Of a DNA stretch of 43,428 bases, positions 26,001-33,749 are shown piece after piece. The notes beneath the pieces were generated by a model. That model saw only the letters and a list, made by a program, of their open reading frames with translations. It did no database searches and had not been told where the DNA came from. The position numbers were made by a program, and so were the translations under genes. Position 1 is the first letter of the stretch. The number at the start of each line of letters is the position of its first letter. Source of the DNA: a virus; the IMG/VR virus record IMGVR_UViG_3300044858_004848, positions 1-43,428 of that record; one strand, written 5' to 3'.

Positions 26001-29000
26001 TAGATTGTCGAGTGAATCTGGATTGTCTCTTAGCACCTGAGACAGTGGCGCTATTAAGATAGTCGTATCTTTTTCTGAGCGCTGCCTAAATATATGTCCA
26101 CCAACAAGGTGATTTAATGCGAAGTGAATCGTGTGGCGAGGAACCCTTACCTTCTTTCCGGATTCAGTTGTTTCCTCAAAGTTAGAACGAGGAGAGATGC
26201 TTATGTCTCCATTTTCATAACTTGTTTCATGTACAACATACAAGTCATCTAGGCTCAAATCCTCAAGACCAGCTCGGGTTATTGTTCTTTCCTGGTATTC
26301 ATCAAGTTCGATGGGTTCATACAATTTTCCTTCTGCTTCAGAGACTCGCTTGCTTCCTTTTTCCGCTAAACCATCGAATTCCTTTGCTGCCTCCGTGTCA
26401 CCGCGTGATGCTCGATACAGAAGGGCGTCGACATCATTCGAATCCATGTCTCCTTTGCCTAGATGGGCATTGAGCCACTTCTCTGAATATTCGCGACCTT
26501 CCTTACTGGTTCTGGATTTTCCGGTTATCTCAAATGGGTTTTTAGGAATAATTTTTATTGATGAGTCATCGATTGATATTGCGTCGGGATTATCAAATAC
26601 TATTTTTTCGCCGTTTATTTCGTGGACCTTGATGTCGACATCACCAGACCTGCTGCCATCGAAACGATTCCTAACACCCGTGACCGTTGTTGGCACCAGC
26701 GGGGACATCCTTCCAACGATTGGTGTAGATGATTGCTGAGTTCCCAATGCTGATTGCAGCATTCCCGGCAGCGATTGACGCTCTTCGGTGAATGGCCTGT
26801 TTGTGTTTATTGAACTTATCGTGTCTTGATTTTTCCAGTCACGAGAAGAAGTGGTTCTCTGCTGTAATGAGGATGACCTCATTGCTCCAGTAATAGCCGA
26901 GGAACTCCTATTTCTATTGCTTCGTGGATAGTTTTGGTCTACAGCTCTTCTGACGGCCTGTGTTTTAAGTGTTGGCCTTTGTTGTGGCAATCCAGAACCA
27001 GCCATGCGACCACTAATATTCCATGCGTTTCCAGGAACACTAAAAACATTCTGTCCAATGTCGTCCATCTGGGAACGGTATTGTGCCTGCGTCCGTGTGG
27101 CTCCCTGGGCTGAAGCCATTGTTCGCGCGAACTCATCAACCGTGGATGGGATTCCTGTTTGCCCACCTGTTAGTACCGGGTCTCCAAACAATCTTCGGGA
27201 TGCGAAGAACTCTGCGCGGGCTTCTATGTTTGATGTTGCCGCATAAACACCACCAGAAAACTGTCTCATCAACTCCTGGTCGTCAGCATCATCGGTGATG
27301 TTGTTTTCAATTGCCTCAGCTAGCGCATTATGAAAATTGTTTAAATCGGTCTCCAGGTCTTGCCTTGTGTACCCGGTCGAACCTCCCCAACTTCCAGAGC
27401 GAATATATTGCCTTCTGCTTAGATTGTTTGCTGAGTCGATTAACAGCTGAATACTTCTGTTTCCTGTTGGATTCGCAGCTTGCCTAAAGTCAATCATCCA
27501 TGCATTGACTTGTTTCTGTCTTTGCCACTGGGGACCACCCTGCTGTGGTTTTACGAGTGTTTGTGCAAGCGGATATCTCTGAAGATTTTGCGTTTGGAAT
27601 CCAAGTGTCTCCATAACACTCGAGAAGTGCGCAACGTGGCCCCACTCATGGTTGGCCAAATAGTGCATGTCACCCTCAACAGAATCAGCGACTCCATTTG
27701 CTCGACCATTTCTGTCAAAGCCCGAGCGATTTACCTGTGACCACATTTCCCATGGATTCATAACAAGGGAGAACTGAAGTCCACCCTGTTCTGCGGTTCT
27801 TCCCTGAGCCGCGTTTGATGCTGCTTGGCTAATTCTTCTTCCTCCCGTTGAAGGCGAGGGAGCAAATGCATCAAATCTAACTTCGAACGCTGACCCCATT
27901 TCCGTATCTATCGCGAAAGAGGTAACCCATTTTGCCTGCTCTGGATTTGCAATTGCATTTTCCATCCAGGAGTACCAGTATTGAATCAAAGATGCCTTCA
28001 GTTTTGACCTTTCCATCCTGCTCAAGCTCATTGGAATTGCTTGGTCAAACATTTCTTCTATTTCTGCTTGTGGAACGTTTGGAAATAGTTCGGCCATTGC
28101 GGAAACGAATTGAGCCTTTTGGCTTATGTCGCCGATTGGTCTACCGGCCGGGAAGTTCTGACTCGGTGGGAGTCTTAGTCCGTCTGGTCGGTTTGGGTTA
28201 TTAAATCTATCCCTTGTGGAGCGAGCAAGTTCGGTGGCTCTTCTGCCTCTCCAGACTTGTTCTTTTAATCCAAGCTGCCACACATTGTTGCCGACGCCCT
28301 TCGGTGCTCCACGCTGCTTGCCTCCAGTTCTCGCTGAAGGGTTTGGTATGAGACCAAACCTCGTAGCCCTCATGGCTCCCGAGACTGTATCGCTAACCAT
28401 TTGTGGAGTGGGCGCAATTCTGCCACCGTACCCCATTGCTTCTTGAACTCTTTCAAAACCAAGTTCTCTAATTTGTTCAGCGTTTGCTCTAGCTGCATCG
28501 AATCCACTAGCAACTCTTCCGCCAACCTGGGTTGACATCTGGGTTGCGCCAGCTGTTGCTCTACGCACTGCACGAGCTCCACTTTGTGCGGCAGTTCTTG
28601 GTGACGGTATGAAGCAGTTAGAGCCAGTTATGTCTGTAAATTGGTTTGCAGCTGGTGTTCCCGGAGGGCAGCGAAGCTTGTTTTTATCGTCAACCCATAA
28701 GCCTCTTGTTTTGGCTGCTCTTCGCAGTAGCGAGTCAAGGCTGTCCTTTAGTTTCCTTCCAAGGACCTTGTACTCGATGTCATTCAGTTCACCCGATTTA
28801 AATTTCGTCGGAGAGGAATGTTTGTGTGTTGACCTAAAAAATGTTGAATCTGTATCCAGCATATTTGGGTTGAAAGTGCAAAAATGCATTCTCTTGCCTG
28901 GTGGAACAAGCGGTATTACGTCCCCCGGCTCCCATGTCTTTATGTATTCTTCATACGGGTTTGAATATTTTACTGGAGGCTTATTTACTTCTGGTTTTTC

Positions 29001-29102
29001 GGCCTTGGTCTCTATTTTGGGAATGAAACCTATTTCTAATTCGCCATTCTTGGACAGGTTGTTTATCCTGCGTTCTGCGAAATTGGAATATGAATTAGCC
29101 AC
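23037..29102 (-). CDS. Giant phage polyprotein (2021 aa): zinc metallopeptidase motif plus DEDDh 3'-5' exonuclease
   Basis: GTG start at 29102 with GGAG about eight bases upstream. Residues about 145-170 hold the paired-cysteine module (RCPPGT, NQFTDITGSNC). Residues about 170-310 are Arg/Ala-rich. HEWGH at 485-489, followed near residue 629 by EARAEFFASR, fits a gluzincin metallopeptidase. ISGRM, ITGAM and IVGRM end at 700, 741 and 799. A conserved-looking domain (VVHETSY, HFALNHLVGGH) spans about 950-1120. ITGFM (1175) precedes a DnaQ-type exonuclease: DYETTG with D1237 and E1239, NAAYDKNVL, and HHRADKDAEAT with the His near 1409 and Asp 1412. VSGKM (1478) follows it, and ITGYM (1642) opens another segment. 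A seven-proline run precedes a coiled-coil C-terminus. Both catalytic sites look intact. I infer a virion polyprotein whose exonuclease may act on DNA in the infected cell. Confidence 0.88.
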   Translation of the reverse strand: MANSYSNFAERRINNLSKNGELEIGFIPKIETKAEKPEVNKPPVKYSNPYEEYIKTWEPGDVIPLVPPGKRMHFCTFNPNMLDTDSTFFRSTHKHSSPTKFKSGELNDIEYKVLGRKLKDSLDSLLRRAAKTRGLWVDDKNKLRCPPGTPAANQFTDITGSNCFIPSPRTAAQSGARAVRRATAGATQMSTQVGGRVASGFDAARANAEQIRELGFERVQEAMGYGGRIAPTPQMVSDTVSGAMRATRFGLIPNPSARTGGKQRGAPKGVGNNVWQLGLKEQVWRGRRATELARSTRDRFNNPNRPDGLRLPPSQNFPAGRPIGDISQKAQFVSAMAELFPNVPQAEIEEMFDQAIPMSLSRMERSKLKASLIQYWYSWMENAIANPEQAKWVTSFAIDTEMGSAFEVRFDAFAPSPSTGGRRISQAASNAAQGRTAEQGGLQFSLVMNPWEMWSQVNRSGFDRNGRANGVADSVEGDMHYLANHEWGHVAHFSSVMETLGFQTQNLQRYPLAQTLVKPQQGGPQWQRQKQVNAWMIDFRQAANPTGNRSIQLLIDSANNLSRRQYIRSGSWGGSTGYTRQDLETDLNNFHNALAEAIENNITDDADDQELMRQFSGGVYAATSNIEARAEFFASRRLFGDPVLTGGQTGIPSTVDEFARTMASAQGATRTQAQYRSQMDDIGQNVFSVPGNAWNISGRMAGSGLPQQRPTLKTQAVRRAVDQNYPRSNRNRSSSAITGAMRSSSLQQRTTSSRDWKNQDTISSINTNRPFTEERQSLPGMLQSALGTQQSSTPIVGRMSPLVPTTVTGVRNRFDGSRSGDVDIKVHEINGEKIVFDNPDAISIDDSSIKIIPKNPFEITGKSRTSKEGREYSEKWLNAHLGKGDMDSNDVDALLYRASRGDTEAAKEFDGLAEKGSKRVSEAEGKLYEPIELDEYQERTITRAGLEDLSLDDLYVVHETSYENGDISISPRSNFEETTESGKKVRVPRHTIHFALNHLVGGHIFRQRSEKDTTILIAPLSQVLRDNPDSLDNLYTLDTVLTPKPGEGIKLKSGSFRRLTGTPDKEATEEAVRQQLNEMGATKIFKAESAESSTDAQDLAVGKIARQLRTQSGLHANIPSGQVEQYLIRQAGSGGSAEVTLPPSWVAGMSKNHRQRLGDSNFWSDAKPAPITGFMRSGSTPQAGQSRIKKNKDGVPQYPRTPTYGPMLGETENIFAGVNSWEEFKQRYNDQEIVFLDYETTGLVFDKYGRATENGNPVEIGAIKVKNGQVIDRFNTFVNPGKPLQQWSKDNLRDADGNPLTDQYLQGAESLESGHKKLVEFAGPNAIMGVQNAAYDKNVLEDTLREAGIEWQARGWIDLKDMAGMTLPRYTDENPDGPHKTNKDGTKSPSNGLADITRYLGVPLGKEHHRADKDAEATAESMRLLIDGAIEKNWSKDALDRAKRSAYVKKTQDDFDSDVKEWESELAKYLGDGVSGKMSSSPALRSAPQFGRRQSREFYSSVPNSKLWRPETLEQSEPSRIAKRQEIIKDIKGFIESGDGDAKYMSAMNGLDPEFANYMRNTEDREILADLRQAAVEFHAGIDQRPRLNVNTAELSSLMENGLRRDDSGKPRRLSERVKAYEADIGISPDLPDAERPITGYMVHSDGDFAEQEASFREFSNKVDVNSPRYKFDLFKSSNENRNNGFNSIFGDAEIILKPETGQRTAYGNGDALDNHIFPVLANSTDSDEIGRALIDPNGRFDERESNSIELLYGKFKNDFNAYRKDNGQTRPRISGAWGNRDALIMGGIEPSDIEEVRVPFNSLDITNSTTPEEFAKKPRELKYLPVTEYVDEGPAIASSGAGAPPPPPPPDDPDNNMTDEEISKIQEKMKRSFAATKEEQKIIEDILSGLEPINAIPKNLAIRIDNVNEYRKISDDFRNLRRIEEAERLQRLAKARGFNLAVTNDYGLDVFDGRSFSSKAPKSKTSKEVIEAKIDKQIEELVESMRQAKFKNIKNISDSRSRLEKIQEEFDKLTDGRNEK

Positions 29103-29172
29103 TTGTTGCTCCTAGGCGGCAAACAGATACCGCAATCACCTAACGAAGTTATGGAACAACAACCATATTAGC

Positions 29173-30678
29173 CTATTCAGGTTTTGGTTCGTTGATTTCC
29201 TCTTCGATGGAAAGCATTTCGAATTCCATCAAGTTTGACAAGAAATCCGTCACTTCTGACTTCTCTTCAGCAGCGTAGTCCTTTTTGGCTTTGTCCATAT
29301 CTTCCTTGGAGACCCAGCTCAAAGGAATCATTTCTTCCATGCCAAGGTCAACAGCTCTCTTCATGATATGAGCTTTTGCTGCTGTCTTGTCTTTTGCGCG
29401 ACCGTAAGCCTGGATTGCATTCTTCAAGTCTGCTTCATCCTTGATTGGGAATGAACCATCTGCAAGTGCCTGCCCGGCTTGAGCCATTGATGTGCGCGAA
29501 TCTTCCGAGTAGGCACGCTTCAGCGCAATTTCCGCCGCTTCGGCTTCAATCTCTGAAGCTTCTTCCTGCGTATACTCATCGTATCCAAGCACTTCACCAT
29601 CGAGCCCAACAAACACGTCATACGACTTGCCATTGAGGCCCTCGATTTCTACTGCGTAAACATCAAATCCCTCAAAAACATCTGGTTCAACAGCAATGAT
29701 GTCACCTTCAACCGATTTAACAGCAATATCTGCTGCTTCACCAAAGCTAATCATCACCTTGTTTTGCAGCGCAGACTTAACCTGCACGACATCCTGAGTG
29801 AGCATGTGCCAGCCCATGACTTCGCCGGTTGAACCATCGAAGAACACCTCGACTGGCTTTCCGTCTTTTCTCTCAACATCAACTATAAACAGGTCTGCTT
29901 CATCTGAATATCCAGAATCGAGAACCTTGCCTCTAAACATGTCTTCTGCCATGCCTTCAATTTCAATCAGGGCTGGCATTCCCTTTTCGGAAACACAACC
30001 GCCTGGGCAGCTATCGCAAACATTTGCGCCGCCTGGGTAGACCTTGCGGTCGAATCCACAAACGAATGCGTTGTCGTCAAAATCTGCTGACTTGTACCCC
30101 ATTGTTCCGAGTCTGCGTCTGCGCATCTTTTTGCGAACTGAAGATTCATCTGAGTACATGCCATCCATGTCTTTTTCGTCTTCGTCTAGTTCTACTTCAG
30201 CGTCTGGCCCCATCATCATGGCGCCTTTCTTTTTCTTCTTTGGCGCAGAACGACGGACGAACATTTCGTCTACTGATTCATCATCATACATTTTGCCGTC
30301 AAGGTCTTCCATGTCTTCGTCTTCTTCGTCGTCATCTGCGGCCATGTCTTCGTCGTCTTCGTCGTCCATGTCCTCTTCATCCATGTCCTCTTCGTCATCA
30401 ACGAGCTCCATGTCTTCCATGTCGTCATCTTTTTCTTCATCTTCCATGGACATTTCTTCATCCAGGTCAGAATCCATTGCGGCCATGTTTAGCATGTTTT
30501 TCTTGGCGGCCTTAACGTCAACATCTTCTTTCTTCTTTACAGAGACAGCCATTGCTCCGCACTTTCCACAAACTTTTGCGCCTGGCGTGTATCCACACTC
30601 ATCCGAGCCGAGGCCTTTGGCGCAACTAACAACTTCGCCGTCAGCATTCAACTTTACGACTGCTGCTTTTTCGCTCAT
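29173..30678 (-). CDS. Acidic zinc-ribbon / PepSY-like phage protein with DUF6582-like C-terminal segment (501 aa)
   Basis: I chose ATG 30678 because AAGGAG lies upstream and it overlaps the preceding gene as ATGA; a start at 30717 would add 13 residues without a better site. Order: a Cys-rich N-terminus (CGYTPG, CGKCG); a very acidic Asp/Glu/Met low-complexity stretch at about residues 65-180; a second Cys cluster (VCGFDRK, CDSCPGGC); two PepSY-like beta units, each ending in GKPVEVFFDGSTGEV or GKSYDVFVGLDGEV; and a C-terminal motif SFPIKDEADLKNAIQAYGRA typical of a small domain found at the ends of phage proteins. It follows the protease, where scaffold and capsid genes usually lie. A scaffold or internal head role is possible. 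It does not look like an HK97-fold major capsid. Confidence 0.8.
   Translation of the reverse strand: MSEKAAVVKLNADGEVVSCAKGLGSDECGYTPGAKVCGKCGAMAVSVKKKEDVDVKAAKKNMLNMAAMDSDLDEEMSMEDEEKDDDMEDMELVDDEEDMDEEDMDDEDDEDMAADDDEEDEDMEDLDGKMYDDESVDEMFVRRSAPKKKKKGAMMMGPDAEVELDEDEKDMDGMYSDESSVRKKMRRRRLGTMGYKSADFDDNAFVCGFDRKVYPGGANVCDSCPGGCVSEKGMPALIEIEGMAEDMFRGKVLDSGYSDEADLFIVDVERKDGKPVEVFFDGSTGEVMGWHMLTQDVVQVKSALQNKVMISFGEAADIAVKSVEGDIIAVEPDVFEGFDVYAVEIEGLNGKSYDVFVGLDGEVLGYDEYTQEEASEIEAEAAEIALKRAYSEDSRTSMAQAGQALADGSFPIKDEADLKNAIQAYGRAKDKTAAKAHIMKRAVDLGMEEMIPLSWVSKEDMDKAKKDYAAEEKSEVTDFLSNLMEFEMLSIEEEINEPKPE
30286..30470. repeat. Low-complexity GAY/GAR triplet tract encoding the acidic region
   Basis: The strand coding for the acidic protein is a long run of GAC/GAT/GAA/GAG with interspersed ATG codons, so the DNA is an imperfect trinucleotide tract. 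Such tracts can vary in length by slippage. It also opens long spurious frames on the other strand. Confidence 0.6.
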
Positions 30679-31046
30679 GCTTGGTGCTCCTTGTACTGCA
30701 TTGAATTGGAAATACAACCTTGTACGTTACTACAGCCAGCGCATGGATTCATGCGCTTTTCTCCGGTAACCATGCAGTTGTATTTACTTAAAATCCGTTG
30801 ATTATGTATAGGTTTAGCATAACCCATAGAAGAGGATTCACGGCTGACGTTTGGTCTCCGCTTGCTAACAGTGAAGCGCGATGACTTCTTTTTTGCCGTT
30901 CGAGGAGCAATCGAATTTTCTTGTTTTTTGCTAAGTTCCAAAAAGTCGTCGATTGCATCATTATATTTATTGACAGACTTCATGTCGTGATTCACTATGG
31001 CGCTGTCGCGCAATCGAGCAAGGTGACTTAAAAAATCTGAAGCCAT
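30675..31046 (-). CDS. Small phage protein with C-terminal cysteine cluster (123 aa)
   Basis: The N-terminal 45 residues are helical; the centre is basic (RTAKKKSSRFTVSKRR); the C-terminus has CMVTGEKRMNPCAGCSNVQG with four cysteines in all, suggesting a small metal site. No named family. It starts three bases after the protease stop and ends in an ATGA overlap with the PepSY-like gene, so it sits between two head genes in one translational chain. An assembly or DNA-binding role would suit the basic centre, but this is only inference. Confidence 0.75.
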   Translation of the reverse strand: MASDFLSHLARLRDSAIVNHDMKSVNKYNDAIDDFLELSKKQENSIAPRTAKKKSSRFTVSKRRPNVSRESSSMGYAKPIHNQRILSKYNCMVTGEKRMNPCAGCSNVQGCISNSMQYKEHQA

Positions 31047-31049
31047 GAA

Positions 31050-33665
31050 TTATCTCTTCGAGAAAATTCTGTCCATTTCGATGTCTTCAATATTGCTATC
31101 CACATACGACGCATATATCGCGCGAGAAATAGCCTCAATCGAGTCGTCATTCAATTCATGCGCTCCGAATACGTTAATTCCATTTTCGGCACGAGAAATA
31201 CGCACGCCGTGGTATTCGGCAACAGTGTCAACCGCTTGTTTTACTTGCGATACGAATTGGGGCTCAACCTTGATAAGTACCGAGTCGTCAACCGTGCTTT
31301 GCAGGGCAGTTTTAACGGATATGTCGTTACCTTCAGACACCGAAACATAGACAGAGGAAAGAGACTTTCTTCTGCCTCTCATTTGATTTGCTGCTTGAGT
31401 CATTCTTTCTGCAGCGAGCTCTCTTCTGATGGCCCTGCGAACGCCAGCAGGCGTCATACTGTTTTGCTCTGCAATCATGGATATGGCTCGTTCTTTAGCC
31501 CTCTCCGGCACACCAGAAGGCATGCTCGGGTCGTCCTGCATGTCTCTTAGTTGTTGCAGGATTGATGAACGTTTCTGTTTTGCGGCCCTCATTTTTTGCA
31601 TATGGCGCTGTTCGGCTCGACGAACGTCAATTCTTTCAACACCGTATTTTTTTGCTACATCCTCAAGGGAGGCTCCAGCCATTCTTTCCTTGTAAATAGC
31701 GGAATCCAGTTTTCCGGCCCTCAGGGCAGAAGCTCCTCTTGTGCGACCCGTAATGGTTGCGGGAATTCCGGGTCTTTCCGGAACTCTCTGTGGGACCGAC
31801 GGAGCGGGAGCTGGTGCGGGAGCCGGCTGTGGTGCTGGTGCCGGCCGAGGGATTTCGTTTGGCTTAGGGATTCTAAGTGGTTTTTCTTCTCGTTCTGGAA
31901 TTTCTTGAGGAACGGTTCGTGGTGGCATCATCTTTGGTGCCTTTGGCTTCTTGTATGGAACATTGTCCCTGCCATCGCGCCCAGTTCTGAATCCGTCACC
32001 ATCTCCATCGAACTCTGATGGATTAACCATTCTTCTTGCCGAACGACCAACACCACGAGCGCTGCGCGCGGCTCTTGCAATGGCCTTTTGTTCAACGTTC
32101 TCAATTGCTGTTATCACAGCATCTCGCGCGTCTTTTTCATACCAATCGATGTTTGGAACAACAAATCCATCGGCGAGTAGCTCAATGTCAAAACCGTGAT
32201 ACTCGGAAACGTTGTTCGCTACTTCGTACATCTCCATGTTTTCTGTCTTGATGAAAAGATGGACACCCGGGTTGTCGTTCTTGAACTCTTCCCAACTTGA
32301 AAATGGGTCAGACTTTCCACCGCACGCTCCGCCACATCCGCACCCTCCCGGCTTTGGCGCGGCGAGCATGTTCGGGCTTTTTGGTATTGGTGCTCCGGAT
32401 GTTTCTCCGTTTGAATCAACTGGAAGATAAATCGTTTCGACTCTAACCTTTTGGGCTGGGCCAAACATAAAATCTGACTCATTTTGTGTGTGGTACGCAG
32501 CGCGCATTGTCTCAACCATTCCGTCTTTCATGAGGTCAAACACGACGTTGTTGCTGTCTGCTTCGCGGACAGCGACTTCACCACCAAAGTGAGTTGAAAT
32601 TGCCTTTGCGATTGAACCCATTCTTCCCATTGTTGGATTTTCGGATGGGTTCGCGATGGAATAGATTGAAATATTTTTTTCTTCAATCTCAACCTCACTC
32701 GACTTCTTCTTTGAATTCTCATAACGCTCAAGCATGCGACGTCCTTTCGCTGCGAGTTTTGCTGCATCAGAAGTATCCTGTGGCACCGGCTCACCCCATG
32801 CGGCTGCAGAAAGCGCAAGGCGTGTTGGGCGACCCTTTTCATCCTTCATTGGTCCAGATGGATTAGTGAAGAAGCGAGTTAGGAAAGAACCTTTTCTGCG
32901 CATTTTTTCTGGCGTATTTGCTGCTCCCTTAACTCCTGGCTTCAGATTTGCCCCTTCCGTGCGCTTGAAGTGTGCGCGACCAGCAGCAGTAAGGCCGCCC
33001 TTTGGGTCCCTGAGCTTTTCTCCTTTTTCCTCAATGGGAACACAGTTTGGAACCATATTTCCATTCTTGCCCCTCTTCATCCCAACTTGCTTGTAGCCAT
33101 CCCAACAAGGTCCGCCCTTGACTTCTTCGTTTTGCTTATCTGACTTGATTGAAATTGTTCCTGTGAGCTGATTTGCTCCATGCAATACAGGGCTGACTTC
33201 GTATAGTTCAACTTCTTTGAGCATGTTGGCTTGCTTTGTTGTGTCGAATACTGCGTCCAAAGTCTTGTAGCCAATTGACCACTCTTGCTCTTCACCAAAA
33301 AATTTTACGTTTGCAAATGCTTCGCGACCACGCTCTGAAGCAAGGTTGAACTGTACTTTGGCAAACAAACCACCAATACCATTGGCTTTCATCTTCGCTG
33401 GAAGACGTGGGTCGTTTGGTCCAACTTCGTAAATTTCAAGAACTTTTCCAATTGGTTCGTTCCAGTTGTGGCCCCATACAACGCGAGGCTTGCGTCGTCC
33501 AAGAGAGCCATTGAAGCAACCAGGTAGGCATATGTCCCCTACGCTGTCCTTATTGCCAATGCCCGCAACAAAACACTCAACTATTCCCTTTGATTCAATC
33601 GTGTTGATTTGCCCAGGAATCGCTTTGTATTGAGTTTCAGTAAAGTCATTGGCAATATTGCTCAT
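31050..33665 (-). CDS. HK97-type prohead protease (S78) with a very long C-terminal extension (871 aa)
   Basis: I chose ATG 33665 (GGAAAG nine bases upstream); a TTG at 33695 is less likely. Residues about 1-165 match the HK97 prohead protease: VVWGHNW carries the catalytic His, EWSIGYKT the Ser, and ELYEVSPVLHGAN is the usual end of the core. Such proteases mature the head by cutting capsid or scaffold proteins. The other 700 residues are unusual: a GYKQVG...VPNCVP motif, a DUF6321-like segment (GGLTAAGRAHFKR), a CGCGGACGG cluster, a DGDGDG loop followed by GRDGRDNVPY, a Pro/Ala linker, and at least two HTH-like units (ASLEDVAKKYGVERIDVRRA). The portal gene lies directly upstream. It is the best candidate enzyme for cutting the repeated motif in the giant proteins. 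Confidence 0.9.
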   Translation of the reverse strand: MSNIANDFTETQYKAIPGQINTIESKGIVECFVAGIGNKDSVGDICLPGCFNGSLGRRKPRVVWGHNWNEPIGKVLEIYEVGPNDPRLPAKMKANGIGGLFAKVQFNLASERGREAFANVKFFGEEQEWSIGYKTLDAVFDTTKQANMLKEVELYEVSPVLHGANQLTGTISIKSDKQNEEVKGGPCWDGYKQVGMKRGKNGNMVPNCVPIEEKGEKLRDPKGGLTAAGRAHFKRTEGANLKPGVKGAANTPEKMRRKGSFLTRFFTNPSGPMKDEKGRPTRLALSAAAWGEPVPQDTSDAAKLAAKGRRMLERYENSKKKSSEVEIEEKNISIYSIANPSENPTMGRMGSIAKAISTHFGGEVAVREADSNNVVFDLMKDGMVETMRAAYHTQNESDFMFGPAQKVRVETIYLPVDSNGETSGAPIPKSPNMLAAPKPGGCGCGGACGGKSDPFSSWEEFKNDNPGVHLFIKTENMEMYEVANNVSEYHGFDIELLADGFVVPNIDWYEKDARDAVITAIENVEQKAIARAARSARGVGRSARRMVNPSEFDGDGDGFRTGRDGRDNVPYKKPKAPKMMPPRTVPQEIPEREEKPLRIPKPNEIPRPAPAPQPAPAPAPAPSVPQRVPERPGIPATITGRTRGASALRAGKLDSAIYKERMAGASLEDVAKKYGVERIDVRRAEQRHMQKMRAAKQKRSSILQQLRDMQDDPSMPSGVPERAKERAISMIAEQNSMTPAGVRRAIRRELAAERMTQAANQMRGRRKSLSSVYVSVSEGNDISVKTALQSTVDDSVLIKVEPQFVSQVKQAVDTVAEYHGVRISRAENGINVFGAHELNDDSIEAISRAIYASYVDSNIEDIEMDRIFSKR

Positions 33666-33749
33666 GTTGTGGCGCTTTCCATAGTGTTTATCCAATGATA
33701 AACAATTATGAGACAGTTCTGGCGAAACTATTCTCGAGTTTTAGTAAAG

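Noticed and set aside
30044-30769. Plus-strand frame of 241 residues, very Ser-rich
   Set aside because: It is the antisense of the Asp/Glu tract and Cys clusters of the acidic protein; no ribosome site and low-complexity product.
33666-33695. TTG start adding ten residues to the prohead protease
   Set aside because: ATG 33665 has a well-placed GGAAAG and the extra residues add nothing to the family match.
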